Source: Bacillota bacterium (GTDB lineage Bacteria; Bacillota; Desulfotomaculia; Desulfotomaculales; Desulfallaceae). From it: a DNA stretch of 64,000 nt. The DNA is taken from the NCBI GenBank assembly GCA_023439185.1, contig JAEXOR010000043.1:1-64000 (forward strand), read 5' to 3'. This document shows positions 22,286 to 31,218 of the stretch, in pieces. Numbering within the stretch: the first letter of the stretch is position 1; the number at the start of each line of letters is the position of its first letter. The translations under genes were made by a program, and so were the position numbers. Below the pieces are notes generated by a model. The model searched no databases. It worked only from the letters and a program-made list of their open reading frames with translations, and was not told the origin of the DNA.

Positions 22286-23533
22286 ATGGCCGGTAAAGGC
22301 TCAATTGAAAAACGCGGCGTTAATACCTGGCGGCTTGTTGCCAGTTGCGGGATGAAGGGCGATAAGCAGGTGAAGAAAACAAAAACTGTCACCGTGAAGG
22401 TTTCCTGCGAACTAAAAAGCTGCAAGGGCTGCCAGAAGATAAACCGCTGCCAGGCCCGAAGTGAAGCGATAAAACTATCGGCTGAATTTGTAAGGGAAAT
22501 TGAAAAAGGCCTGTTTATTGAACCCGGCAAGCTCACCTTCAAGGAATTCACGGAACGTTGGTTGAGGGATTATGCGGAAACGAACCTGGAGCCTAAAACC
22601 ATTGAGAGTTACAAGGAAAAGCTGACGCGGATCTTGCAGGCCATGGGCCACCTGCGGATTAAGGACGTAAGGCCCAATCACCTGTTAGAATTCTACATAA
22701 ACCTGCAGGAGGACGGAGTCCGCAAAGACGGCAAACCCGGAGGATTGGCGCCCAATAACATCCGGCACCACCACCGGGTAATATCATCCATCCTGCAGGA
22801 TGCCGTCGAGTGGCAGGTTATCCCCTCCAACCCGGCTGCCAGGGTTAAGCCGCCGAAGGTGCCGAAATATCAGGCCAGGGTTTACGATGAAGATCAGGTT
22901 ACAGACATGCTGGCGGCCCTGGAGACAGAACCATTAAAATACCAGGTTGCTGTTATGCTTACACTGGATACCGGCGTGCGTGAGGGTGAATTAATGGGCT
23001 TTGAGTGGCCGGATATAGATTTTGAGAATGACACCATCAGAATCCGGCGGACCAGCCAGTACCTGCCCGGGAAAGGTATATTCACCAAGAAACCTAAAAC
23101 CGAGCTGTCCGAGGACATCTTGGCGGTGTCCCCTTCGGCAATGGCCTTGCTGAAACAATTCAGGGCGCACCAAGCACAGGAACGGTTAAAAGCAGGGGAT
23201 TTGTGGCAAGGCTCAGAACGGTTATTTGTCACCTGGGATGGACGCCCAATGTATCCGTACACCATTGGTAGTTGGTTCCCGAAGTTTTTGAAACGCCATG
23301 GGTTGCCACACCTGAACTTTCACGGCCTCCGGCACACAAGCGCCACTCTGTTAATTAATACGGGCGCACCAGATAAAACAGTGTCAGGCAGATTGAGACA
23401 TGCCAAAATTGGCACAACAATGGATATTTACGGGCACTACCTTAAATCAGCCGATCGGGATGCGGCGGACAGGCTTGAGCAGGTTTTTCAGCGCATGAAG
23501 GGCAATGGAAAAGCTAAAGTACAAAACAAATAG
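22286..23533 (+). CDS. int: Tyrosine integrase of the tRNA-Arg element
   Basis: 415 residues. The N-terminal arm-binding domain (1-75) contains a four-Cys cluster, CELKSCKGCQKINRCQ, unusual in this position. A SAM-like core-binding domain follows (about 88-190), then the catalytic domain with Arg in LDTGVREGELMG (about 234), HGLRHTSATLL (H-x-x-R, about 348-351) and the nucleophile Tyr in TMDIYGHYL (about 382). RBS AAGGAGG. It lies next to attR and tRNA-Arg, the standard place for the integrase of a tRNA-targeted element. Confidence 0.93.
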   Translation: MAGKGSIEKRGVNTWRLVASCGMKGDKQVKKTKTVTVKVSCELKSCKGCQKINRCQARSEAIKLSAEFVREIEKGLFIEPGKLTFKEFTERWLRDYAETNLEPKTIESYKEKLTRILQAMGHLRIKDVRPNHLLEFYINLQEDGVRKDGKPGGLAPNNIRHHHRVISSILQDAVEWQVIPSNPAARVKPPKVPKYQARVYDEDQVTDMLAALETEPLKYQVAVMLTLDTGVREGELMGFEWPDIDFENDTIRIRRTSQYLPGKGIFTKKPKTELSEDILAVSPSAMALLKQFRAHQAQERLKAGDLWQGSERLFVTWDGRPMYPYTIGSWFPKFLKRHGLPHLNFHGLRHTSATLLINTGAPDKTVSGRLRHAKIGTTMDIYGHYLKSADRDAADRLEQVFQRMKGNGKAKVQNK

Positions 23534-23560
23534 ACGGCCTCCGGGCCGCCTTCTTTTTTT
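23533..23560 (+). terminator. Integrase terminator
   Basis: A CGGCC/GGCCG stem (23535-23548) is followed by CTTTTTTT, starting right at the integrase stop codon. Confidence 0.75.
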
Positions 23561-23606
23561 GGGTATCGTTGTGTAAAATTGGGATTGATTTAGTCCTGTT
23601 TGCGGG

Positions 23607-23629
23607 AGACTATCCCCAAATTATCCCCA
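23607..23629. promoter_or_regulatory. Right integrase arm-type sites
   Basis: This 23-bp block with two TATCCCCA motifs 11 bp apart is identical to 2121-2143. It lies 26 bp inside attR. Confidence 0.7.
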
Positions 23630-23654
23630 TTACGCTGCTGTTTCTGCTGAAATA

Positions 23655-23775
<121 letters not shown>

Positions 23776-23782
23776 ATAAAAT

Positions 23783-23856
23783 TGGAGCGGGTGATGGGAA
23801 TCGAACCCACGCGACTGGCTTGGAAGGCCAGGGCTCTACCATTGAGCTACACCCGC
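23783..23856 (-). tRNA. tRNA-Gly (anticodon UCC)
   Basis: 74 nt with encoded CCA. Acceptor GCGGGTG/CACCCGC, anticodon arm CTGGCCTTCCAAGCCAG with TCC, T loop TTCGATT. First in a two-tRNA unit with tRNA-Arg. Confidence 0.95.
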
Positions 23857-23895
23857 CCGATAATGAATATGGAATTAAATCAAGCGCCAATAATT

Positions 23896-23924
23896 ATTAT
23901 ACAAAAAAATATGTTCCGAGTCAA
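23896..23924 (-). promoter_or_regulatory. Promoter of the tRNA-Gly/tRNA-Arg unit
   Basis: TTGACT (23919-23924) and TATAAT (23896-23901) are separated by exactly 17 bp, about 40 bp before tRNA-Gly. Confidence 0.8.
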
Positions 23925-23975
23925 AAAGCAATTTCAGTTTTAACAGTTATTTTATGCTGCTATTATATCAATTCC

Positions 23976-24449
23976 TTACAAATTAAAAAGTGTTCCCCTG
24001 ATACCATGTTCGTCTATGTTGAGTACCCCGTACCCGGCGGTATGGCCCGGTTGGGATCTGATTGTGCTGCCGGGATTGAAAAACAAGGTGTCGTTTTCCA
24101 GTAGGTTTAACGGAACGTGAGTATGACCGAAGATCACCGCTTTGACCCCCATTTCCAGGGCCCGGTAAAATAACCTTTGCAACCCGTTCTTGACCCGGTA
24201 TAAGTGACCGTGGGTGATGAGTATCTTGTGGCCTTTCAAAGTAATAGTTAATTCTTCCGGTCCGCCGGACGGATAATCACAGTTGCCTGCCACTGCGTAA
24301 ACCGGCGCCTTGAGTTCGGATTTTAAAAATAAAGCGTCAACATAGAAGTCACCGGCGTGAATTAACGCGTCTATATGTCCCATTTGCCGCACAGCCCGGG
24401 CAGCTTGCTCTAAAACTCCGTGAGTGTCGCTTAAAACGCCAACCCGCAA
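23976..24449 (-). CDS. YfcE/MJ0936-family metallophosphoesterase
   Basis: 157 residues with the calcineurin-like metal motifs in order: 'VLSDTHG' (D-x-H, about 6-10), HAGD (about 31-34), GNCD (about 55-58), THGH (about 79-82) and GHTH (about 108-111). Single-domain YfcE-type phosphodiesterases hydrolyse phosphodiester model substrates; the natural substrate is uncertain. Third gene of the minus-strand rph-rdgB-yfcE group, 73 bp after rdgB, an arrangement common in clostridia. Confidence 0.88.
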   Translation of the reverse strand: MRVGVLSDTHGVLEQAARAVRQMGHIDALIHAGDFYVDALFLKSELKAPVYAVAGNCDYPSGGPEELTITLKGHKILITHGHLYRVKNGLQRLFYRALEMGVKAVIFGHTHVPLNLLENDTLFFNPGSTIRSQPGHTAGYGVLNIDEHGIRGTLFNL

Positions 24450-24522
24450 ATGGTATCACTCCATATTATTCGGTTCAGATTGTATTCGGTTCAGATTGTA
24501 TCCATTATACAAGAAAGGTGAA

Positions 24523-25119
24523 TTAGCGGGCAATCGTTCTTTTTAACACGGTTATAGCTTTTTGTAATGCTTTACCGCGGTGACTGAGCAGGTTTTTTTC
24601 TGTGGCGTTCAATTCGGCAAACGTTCTTTTATATTTGGGGACGAAAAAAAGCGGATCGTAACCAAAGCCCTGGGTACCCCTGGGTTCGCTGGTAATAATC
24701 CCTTCACAGGTCCCTTCAACCGTTTCTGTTTTACCGCCGGGAACTGCTATGGCCACCACGCACCGAAACCGGCCGGTACGTTTTTCCCACGGTACTCCGA
24801 ACATCAACTCCAACAGTTTGCGGTTATTGGCTTCGTCGTCATGCTGCGCGCCGGCAAACCGGGCGGATATTACGCCCGGTGCTCCGTTCAGGCAGTCCAC
24901 TTCCAGGCCGGAGTCATCGGATAGAGTCAGTTCTCCCACTGCTTCGGCTACTTCGCGTGCCTTTTTGACAGCGTTGGCCTGGAAGGTATCGCCATCTTCC
25001 ACCACTTCAGGTACATCCGGAAAATCTGCCAGTGAAACAACTTTCACTCCCGCGCCGGACAGCAACTCCTGTAGTTCTTTCACTTTGCCTTTATTGCGGG
25101 TAGCCAAAACCAGCTTCAT
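24523..25119 (-). CDS. rdgB: XTP/dITP diphosphatase
   Basis: 198 residues of the Ham1/RdgB family: 'LVLATRNKGKVKELQELL' at the N-terminus, 'SDDSGLEVDCLNGAPGVISARFAG' (about 67-90, metal and substrate site) and 'GFGYDPLFF' plus 'SHRGKAL' near the C-terminus. It hydrolyses non-canonical purine nucleoside triphosphates (ITP, XTP, dITP) to monophosphates, keeping them out of DNA and RNA. It starts 2 bp after the rph stop, so it is operonic with rph. Confidence 0.95.
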   Translation of the reverse strand: MKLVLATRNKGKVKELQELLSGAGVKVVSLADFPDVPEVVEDGDTFQANAVKKAREVAEAVGELTLSDDSGLEVDCLNGAPGVISARFAGAQHDDEANNRKLLELMFGVPWEKRTGRFRCVVAIAVPGGKTETVEGTCEGIITSEPRGTQGFGYDPLFFVPKYKRTFAELNATEKNLLSHRGKALQKAITVLKRTIAR

Positions 25120-25121
25120 TG

Positions 25122-25859
25122 CTACCGCCCCCCAATGGTTTCGGCTATCGGTCCCAGGATTTGTTTTTGGTACTGCACAAGCCAGGCGATGCCATCCCGG
25201 GCTAAATCAAGCATTTTGTCCGCATCCTCCCGGCTGAAAGTCGACTCTTCTCCGCTGCCTTGTATTTCTACAAACCTTCCGTTGCCGGTCATCACAATGT
25301 TCATATCCACGTCGGCTGCCGAGTCCTCTTCGTAACACAGGTCCAAAATTATTTGTCCCCCGAGTCGTCCCACACTGGTGGCGGCGATGAAGTCCGAAAT
25401 GGGGATCCTTTTAATTTTGCCGTGATTCACCATCCATTGCATTGCTTCCGCCATGGCCACGAAGGCGCCCGTGATCGAGGCGGTACGGGTGCCGCCGTCA
25501 GCCTGGATTACATCGCAATCAATGGTGATGGTGTGCTCGCCCAGTTCCCGCAAGTTGGTTACAGAACGCAGGGAACGTCCGATAAGCCGTTGTATTTCCA
25601 GACTGCGGCTGTTGGGCCTGGAACGGTCCCTGGCCGTGCGGTGACCGGTGCTTCGGGGCAGCATGTTGTATTCCGCCGTGATCCAGCCTTTGGATTCATT
25701 TTTACACCAGACGGGCAGGCGTTCTTCCACCGAGGCGGTACAGATTACTTTGGTGTCCCCTACCTCGATCAGGACCGAACCTTCCGCGTGTTTGTTAATG
25801 CCGCGAGTAATTGTTACCGGACGCATCCGGTTGTTTTCTCTACCGTTCAATCTGTCCAT
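25122..25859 (-). CDS. rph: Ribonuclease PH
   Basis: 245 residues, full length for RNase PH. 'MRPVTITRGINKHAEGSVLIEVGDTKVICTA' (split; starts at residue 12), 'GWITAEYNMLPRST', 'RSLEIQRLIGRSLR' and 'TITIDCDVIQADGGTRTASI' are all present. It is a phosphate-dependent 3'-5' exonuclease for tRNA 3' ends. Frame starts at 25859 or at the internal Met (25826), where homologues usually start; upstream residues DRLNGRENNR are plausible but optional. Confidence 0.95.
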   Translation of the reverse strand: MDRLNGRENNRMRPVTITRGINKHAEGSVLIEVGDTKVICTASVEERLPVWCKNESKGWITAEYNMLPRSTGHRTARDRSRPNSRSLEIQRLIGRSLRSVTNLRELGEHTITIDCDVIQADGGTRTASITGAFVAMAEAMQWMVNHGKIKRIPISDFIAATSVGRLGGQIILDLCYEEDSAADVDMNIVMTGNGRFVEIQGSGEESTFSREDADKMLDLARDGIAWLVQYQKQILGPIAETIGGR

Positions 25860-26008
25860 CGCTACCTCCCGCTTTTACTAATCAAAAACACTCACTTATA
25901 TTCTATCCCCCGTAAGAAGGCTTCAACACTTTTACCGAATGCTTTCCTCGGGGACGGCGGCGCACATTTTGATTTATTGTACCACATTACTTATTGTAAT
26001 ACATAAAG

Positions 26009-26030
26009 AAACCGGCTCGAGGGCCGGTTT
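26009..26030 (-). terminator. Terminator after the amidase gene
   Basis: AAACCGGC/GCCGGTTT stem, 6-base loop, 17 bp downstream of the amidase stop. Confidence 0.65.
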
Positions 26031-26046
26031 GTAATACTTACTTTTT

Positions 26047-28137
26047 CTACTTTACCGGTGCAAAATAACTGTTTAACGAATTGACCAGAGCTTCCGCCGT
26101 TTTTTGGCGCACTGCTTCCTGGCGCAGCATTTGTTCTTCTTCGTAATTCGATACGAAAGCCACTTCAGCCAGTGCTGCCGGGACCGGAGACGTGCGCAGC
26201 ACCACGAAATTGGACTGCAGTACCCCCAGGCTGCGTCGGCCAAGGGTGCGTAACAACTCCGATTGCACCAGCGAGGCCAATCTGCTGTTGTCGGCCTGGC
26301 TAACTCCCGGCGCCAGATCGCCAGTGTCCCGGCGATAGTATGTGCTGGTGCCGTTTTTCTCACGGCTGGGGTTGGCGTTGATATGGATGCTTAAAAATAC
26401 TTCGGCCCCGTTACGCCCGGCGATGGCCGTACGTTCATAGAGGTCCACAAAACTGTCGTCGGACCGGGTCATAACCACTTTGGCGCCATATTCGGTTAAT
26501 ATTTTTTGCAGCCGTAACGCTATATCAAGGGTGACGTCCTTTTCCATTAACCCGGTTGGACCTATAGCTCCGGGGTCGCTTCCGCCATGCCCGGCGTCTA
26601 TGGCTATAATGCGTCCGCTCAGGTAACTGCCGGGTTTAGGTATGAATATGTCCAGGCTAAGCTTGGTCCGGTCCTCGGACAGCTTGTCCAGGTTGGCCAC
26701 GGTTCCTTTGAGATCGAACACCAGGCGCATTACCGGAGGTTCATTGGTCATCCAACCGGTCCTTAACTGTGATACCGCCTCCGAGTCTATATCGATTTTC
26801 TCAGGCAGATCAGTCGGGTTTACGTTTTTCAGGTCCAGTACCAGCCTCTCCGGCCCGGTAAGCATAAACATGTCATAACTGAGCGGTCCCTGGGCTGTCA
26901 GTTCGATATAGGTATGACCGTCCTGTTCATCGATTTCAATTTGCTCCAGCACCACCGGCTCGGCAGGCTCGCCGGTTTCTGTCGTTAGATCGGTATCCGG
27001 GGTTACCACCGGCGGGTCTCCCGGCGACGGGGAAGCTTCCGCCTTTTCAATGTTTAAAAACAGGCCGGATACCCAACCGATAACACCACCATCTAATTCT
27101 ACTTTAGCCCAATCGCCGTTGCGCTCCAGCACACCCACCCGCTGGCCGCGGCTGACCTTGGTGATAACGTTGTGTCCCGTTCCCGGTCCGATTCTGATAT
27201 TAACTTCGTTGCCGTTTACCACCGCCACCGTACTGTCGCTGTTTTCTGGCGGTGTGGCCGGGGTTTCGGCTGCCGGCGGGCTGGTGACTGGTGCGAGCTG
27301 TGGCGGGGCTATTTCATTTACCGCCACCAGCCATCCGGCCACCCAGCCTTGCTCACCGTTGGGCAAATTAATTTTAATCCATTGTCCGCTGACCTCGGCG
27401 ATATTGAACTTGGCGTCTTTGGCGGCTGTGGTGACCATGCTGTAAGAGGTTCCCGGGCCTGACCTGATATTAACACCGGAGCTGGTGATGGTGGCCTGCT
27501 TGATTTTTTGCGCCGTTGCCGGTGGTTGCTGCGCTGTTGTTTCACCCGGAGGCGTCGGATTATTGGCTGCCGGCGGACTGGTCACGGGTACGGATTGCGG
27601 CGCGGTTACTTCGTTTACCGCCACCAGCCATCCGGCCACCCAGCCTTGCTCACCGTTGGGTAAATTAATTTTAATCCATTGTCCGCTGACCTCGGCGATG
27701 TTAAACTTGGCGCCATTGTTGACTGTAGTGACCGAACTGTAAGAGGTACCCGGGCCTGACCGCACGTTAACCGCGGAGCCGGTAATGGTGGCCTGTTTTA
27801 CTTTTACGCTGTTTTGCTGCTGAGGCTGCGCGTCGGTACTATCCGCGGTTTCCACCAACCATCCGGCGATCCAACCTGTCTGATTGCCGAGACTGATTTT
27901 GTACCAGTCGCCTTGGGTTTCCAAAACCTGAAAACGCTGGCCTTTTTGGACCGTGGTCACGATACTGCTGGCAGTGCCGGGGGCGCTGCGCAGGTTGACC
28001 ACACTGTCTTTTACTACTATATCTGTGGCGGAGTACCCGGTGGCGGCAAAACCGACACAACCGGCTATATATATAAGGGATGCCAAAAGACCGACCTTTA
28101 GCTTCTGTTTTAAATTAAGTTTTAACGTCATGGCCAT
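26047..28137 (-). CDS. SH3b-AMIN-Amidase_3 N-acetylmuramoyl-L-alanine amidase
   Basis: 696 residues. Signal sequence about 1-34. Four bacterial SH3 domains at about 38-96, 114-170, 213-270 and 303-362, joined by Pro/Thr/Gln-rich linkers. AMIN domain about 395-490 ('RLVLDLKNV', 'MRLVFDLKG'). Zn-dependent Amidase_3 domain about 515-690, with 'IAIDAGHGGSDPGAIGPTG', 'EKDVTLDIALRL', 'VFLSIHINAN' and 'ALAEVAFVSN'. It cleaves the amide between MurNAc and the stem peptide, for cell separation or sporulation. Domains 2 and 3 are nearly identical, also in DNA (see findings). Monocistronic, with its own terminator. Confidence 0.93.
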   Translation of the reverse strand: MAMTLKLNLKQKLKVGLLASLIYIAGCVGFAATGYSATDIVVKDSVVNLRSAPGTASSIVTTVQKGQRFQVLETQGDWYKISLGNQTGWIAGWLVETADSTDAQPQQQNSVKVKQATITGSAVNVRSGPGTSYSSVTTVNNGAKFNIAEVSGQWIKINLPNGEQGWVAGWLVAVNEVTAPQSVPVTSPPAANNPTPPGETTAQQPPATAQKIKQATITSSGVNIRSGPGTSYSMVTTAAKDAKFNIAEVSGQWIKINLPNGEQGWVAGWLVAVNEIAPPQLAPVTSPPAAETPATPPENSDSTVAVVNGNEVNIRIGPGTGHNVITKVSRGQRVGVLERNGDWAKVELDGGVIGWVSGLFLNIEKAEASPSPGDPPVVTPDTDLTTETGEPAEPVVLEQIEIDEQDGHTYIELTAQGPLSYDMFMLTGPERLVLDLKNVNPTDLPEKIDIDSEAVSQLRTGWMTNEPPVMRLVFDLKGTVANLDKLSEDRTKLSLDIFIPKPGSYLSGRIIAIDAGHGGSDPGAIGPTGLMEKDVTLDIALRLQKILTEYGAKVVMTRSDDSFVDLYERTAIAGRNGAEVFLSIHINANPSREKNGTSTYYRRDTGDLAPGVSQADNSRLASLVQSELLRTLGRRSLGVLQSNFVVLRTSPVPAALAEVAFVSNYEEEQMLRQEAVRQKTAEALVNSLNSYFAPVK

Positions 28138-28360
28138 ATTTCCCTCTTTTCCCAGAATAATTCATGCTTGTTCATTATTCGACAGTTTGTATGAAAAAGC
28201 CTGCCGGGTTGATGCAAAAATATCTCAGATAATATATTTAAAGCACAATTATGTTGACGTGGTTCGACAACAAAAAGTTCCCTGGATGGGAAACTTTGTG
28301 GATAGATTAATGTCGTTGGCCGCATAATACTGTTATTCAACATTCTGGGAGGGATGCGCC

Positions 28361-29479
28361 ATGGAAAGTGAAAGGCTTAAAGTGGGGATTATTGGAACCG
28401 GGATGGCTTTTGAGAGACTGCATTATCCTGCTTATCAGGAATTGGCGGACAAGTACGAGATCGTGGCCGTATGCGATCCGGACATGGAAAAGACCAGAAG
28501 GTGGGCGGCGGAGTTGGGACTGGGCGGTGAGAATATTTACACCGATTACAGACCTATGCTTTGGCGGGAAGATATTAACCTGTTCGACATCATGGTGCCC
28601 ATTGAGCATAATTACCGGGTCAGTGAGGATGTTGCCAAAGCCGTTGCCCATCGGCCGGGGAAAGCTATCCTTTGTGAAAAACCAATGGCTTCCACTTACG
28701 AACAGGCCGGGGAATTTGCCGAGCTGCCCCGCCGGTACGGGATTCCGGTGATGATAGCTGAAAATTACCGTTACAACGAGGAGATTAACAAAATATATGA
28801 CCTGGTGCGTCACAAGAAAATAGGCGAACCTGTTTATTTTATACAAAACAGAGTAGCGTTTTTCCCCGGGGATATGCATAAAGATAAGTTTTCCAGCACC
28901 GAGTGGCGCCGGCATCCGGTATTCAGCGGCGGCGCCATACTGGATGTCGCGGTGCATGATATAGCCGCGCTGCGGCATGTTTTTGGCCCCATTGATAAAC
29001 TGCAGGCCTTTGGGGTGCCTCAGGATGATGATTTTTCACCTTATGCCGTGGTCAATGTAAACATACGTTTCAAAAGCGGAGTTACCGGTCAGTTTGCCTT
29101 TTATTGCGCCGGCAGGGAAGCGCAGCATCCCCTGGTGGGGCTGCGTATCTTCGGCACCCACGGCATGATTTTCCTTGAGGAACGGGATTGCGGAACCATT
29201 AACGTGTCTTACAACGACGGGAACGGCGAACAAATTTCCTACCGTCCGCAGCGGGGGTTTTATAATGAGCTTTTAAATCTGTATCATTCCTTGAACGGAA
29301 ATGAAGCTATTGCGGTTACCCCGGAGATTGAATACGGGGATGTGAAAACCGTACTGGATATATTGAGTTCCATACGTGAAGAACGGATCATCCCCGTTGA
29401 TGTGGACGAGGGTAAAATTCCGGCTTATATCCCCGCTCATCAGGCGCAATTTGAATTTCACCAAAATCAGTGGCACTAA
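28361..29479 (+). CDS. Gfo/Idh/MocA-family oxidoreductase
   Basis: 372 residues. N-terminal Rossmann fold ('KVGIIGTGMAFERLHYPAY', about 5-24) with 'CDPD' and 'CEKPMAST' (about 106-113), the conserved EKP motif. C-terminal GFO_IDH_MocA_C fold with 'GGAILDVAVHDIAALRHVFGP'. It is an NAD(P)-dependent sugar- or inositol-type dehydrogenase of unknown substrate. ATG 28361 follows GGGAGGGATGCGCC. It stands alone and ends at a strong bidirectional hairpin. Confidence 0.85.
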   Translation: MESERLKVGIIGTGMAFERLHYPAYQELADKYEIVAVCDPDMEKTRRWAAELGLGGENIYTDYRPMLWREDINLFDIMVPIEHNYRVSEDVAKAVAHRPGKAILCEKPMASTYEQAGEFAELPRRYGIPVMIAENYRYNEEINKIYDLVRHKKIGEPVYFIQNRVAFFPGDMHKDKFSSTEWRRHPVFSGGAILDVAVHDIAALRHVFGPIDKLQAFGVPQDDDFSPYAVVNVNIRFKSGVTGQFAFYCAGREAQHPLVGLRIFGTHGMIFLEERDCGTINVSYNDGNGEQISYRPQRGFYNELLNLYHSLNGNEAIAVTPEIEYGDVKTVLDILSSIREERIIPVDVDEGKIPAYIPAHQAQFEFHQNQWH

Positions 29480-29506
29480 GAAGCCCGGCATTGCCGGGCT
29501 TCTTAG
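29476..29506. terminator. Bidirectional terminator
   Basis: 14-bp perfect stem (CTAAGAAGCCCGGC) with a 3-base loop between the convergent Gfo/Idh/MocA and GerM genes. Confidence 0.85.
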
Positions 29507-29509
29507 TAT

Positions 29510-30127
29510 TCAGGAGTCAGAATCCAGCGGGCTCATGGTGCTGATTATTTCGTCATCCCGCGTTAGAGGAGCGTCCACAGCCACATGTCCGGCTATTGTG
29601 TCCACTATTTTGCCTTCCACCCTGATCTGTACTTCTTCAATAGTACCAAACTGAGTGAGCGTGTTGACTATTGAGTAGACAGTCAAATATTCGGACCCGG
29701 AGCCTCCGCTGTGTCCGGCAATCAACTCCTTGCTGAAATCAACGGTGCACAGGCCGTCGCTGACGTCGATATCCAGCAATTCAGTGCCCGTGGGAATGGT
29801 GGGACTAAGCATTTCGTTTTTCGGGCCAAGAAGCAGTTCGCGGATGGTTTCCCGGGCTATACCGATAACACTGGGAATTTCTCTCTGTTCGGCCACCAGT
29901 TCGCCCTCTTCATTGACAAAATACATAACCACCGTGGTCTTGTCCACAAAATCAGTAACCGTGGGCAGGGTCTCCGTTGTTGCAAGGGTCGCTTCAGTTC
30001 TTTCAAGGGTGATTGTTTCCGGCACCGCACTGTTTGTTTTTTTCGCCGGCCTGTCAAAACAGCCGCCGGTGTAAAGAATTAAACCAATCAGTCCCAAATA
30101 AATAAAAAATTTAACCGCCGCGTTCAT
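29510..30127 (-). CDS. GerM-domain lipoprotein
   Basis: 205 residues. Lipoprotein signal with lipobox-like 'LYTGGC' (Cys about 23). A Thr-rich linker to about 65, then a GerM domain (about 66-190): 'VVMYFVNEEGELVAEQREI', 'ETIRELLLGP', 'GLCTVDFSKELI', 'IVNTLTQFGTIEEVQIRVEG'. GerM domains occur in spore germination and sporulation lipoproteins and bind the cell envelope. Convergent with the upstream oxidoreductase. Confidence 0.85.
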   Translation of the reverse strand: MNAAVKFFIYLGLIGLILYTGGCFDRPAKKTNSAVPETITLERTEATLATTETLPTVTDFVDKTTVVMYFVNEEGELVAEQREIPSVIGIARETIRELLLGPKNEMLSPTIPTGTELLDIDVSDGLCTVDFSKELIAGHSGGSGSEYLTVYSIVNTLTQFGTIEEVQIRVEGKIVDTIAGHVAVDAPLTRDDEIISTMSPLDSDS

Positions 30128-30264
30128 TTCAGTCTCCTCCTTGGCAGAGTTTTCCTTTTTTTATGTGTATGGCCGGTCAAGGCGGATTATGACTAAAAAA
30201 AGGCGGCATATATATCGCGGACGCGGAAAAAAATAAATTTATATATTTTTTCGGGGGTAGGTAA

Positions 30265-31209
30265 ATGGACATAAAAAAAAATTTCATCAGGGCAGTTGCA
30301 GCCGCTTTTTGCGTCTTTTTTTTCTTTCCTTTGAAGGCCGGGGCGAACACCGGCTGCCCGTTTTGCCGGATAGCAGAGGAAGAGTACCGGGTATTGGCGC
30401 CCTCCGAAACCGCGGTTCGTGGACGCAGTGTTGAACAGTTGCAAAAGATGCTAAAGAAGGTCGGTTACTATCATGGTCCGGTGAATGGCGCTTATGATCC
30501 CCCGACCGTGAAGGCTGTTAAAAAATTCCAAAAAGAAACGGGTCTCGAACCGGATGGAATTGTCGGCCAGGCCACGTGGCAGGTTTTGGATCAGGAATAT
30601 TGCCTGGTAACCGACAATAGCGGCATTCCCGGTCCGCAGGGTGTAGTGAGCATAGTGGTGGACACTGAGCGGCGTAAGCTAACCGTGCTGTCGGACGGTG
30701 AACCTTTCAAACAGTATCCGGTGGCGGTAGGTAAATACCAAACGCCGTCACCGGTTGGAAATTTTAAAGTGCTGCGCCGGTCACTGCACGACGGGACCGA
30801 CTTCGGCACCCGCTGGATGGGATTGAATGTGGCCTGGGGGTCATACGGCATCCACGGAACCAACAGGCCCGGTTCCATAGGCAGTTATGCCAGCCATGGG
30901 TGTGTGAGAATGAATAACCGCGACGTGGAAGAGATTTACCCATGGATTAAACCCGGCACCAGGGTAGTTATGCTGGGCAACTTCTTTAACTACCAGCAGC
31001 GGCAATACCGGGTGTTGAAAGTGGGCGCCATTGGAGGAGATGTAATGGAGGTGCAGATCAGGCTGCGCAGGCTCGGTTATTATAACGGGCCTGTTGACGG
31101 AATCATGGGTTACGATGTGGTGCAGTCCGTTGCGGAATTTAGAAAGGGCAAGGGACTGCCGGAGGATAATAGCGTGGATTATGAGGTATATCGTTTGCTG
31201 GGGTTGTAA
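30265..31209 (+). CDS. L,D-transpeptidase with two peptidoglycan-binding domains
   Basis: 314 residues. Signal sequence about 1-28. PG_binding_1 domain about 52-110 ('VEQLQKMLKKVGYYHGPVNG'). YkuD catalytic domain about 125-240, with 'GIHGTNRPGSIGSYASHGCVRM' (split, His about 196, catalytic Cys about 214). A second PG_binding_1 domain about 255-314 ('VQIRLRRLGYYNGPVDG'). It forms 3-3 cross-links or attaches proteins to peptidoglycan. An extra Cys pair (CPFC, about 30-33) sits just after the signal. Divergent from GerM; GGGGGTAGGTAA precedes the ATG. Confidence 0.92.
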   Translation: MDIKKNFIRAVAAAFCVFFFFPLKAGANTGCPFCRIAEEEYRVLAPSETAVRGRSVEQLQKMLKKVGYYHGPVNGAYDPPTVKAVKKFQKETGLEPDGIVGQATWQVLDQEYCLVTDNSGIPGPQGVVSIVVDTERRKLTVLSDGEPFKQYPVAVGKYQTPSPVGNFKVLRRSLHDGTDFGTRWMGLNVAWGSYGIHGTNRPGSIGSYASHGCVRMNNRDVEEIYPWIKPGTRVVMLGNFFNYQQRQYRVLKVGAIGGDVMEVQIRLRRLGYYNGPVDGIMGYDVVQSVAEFRKGKGLPEDNSVDYEVYRLLGL

Positions 31210-31218
31210 TCCCCGGCG

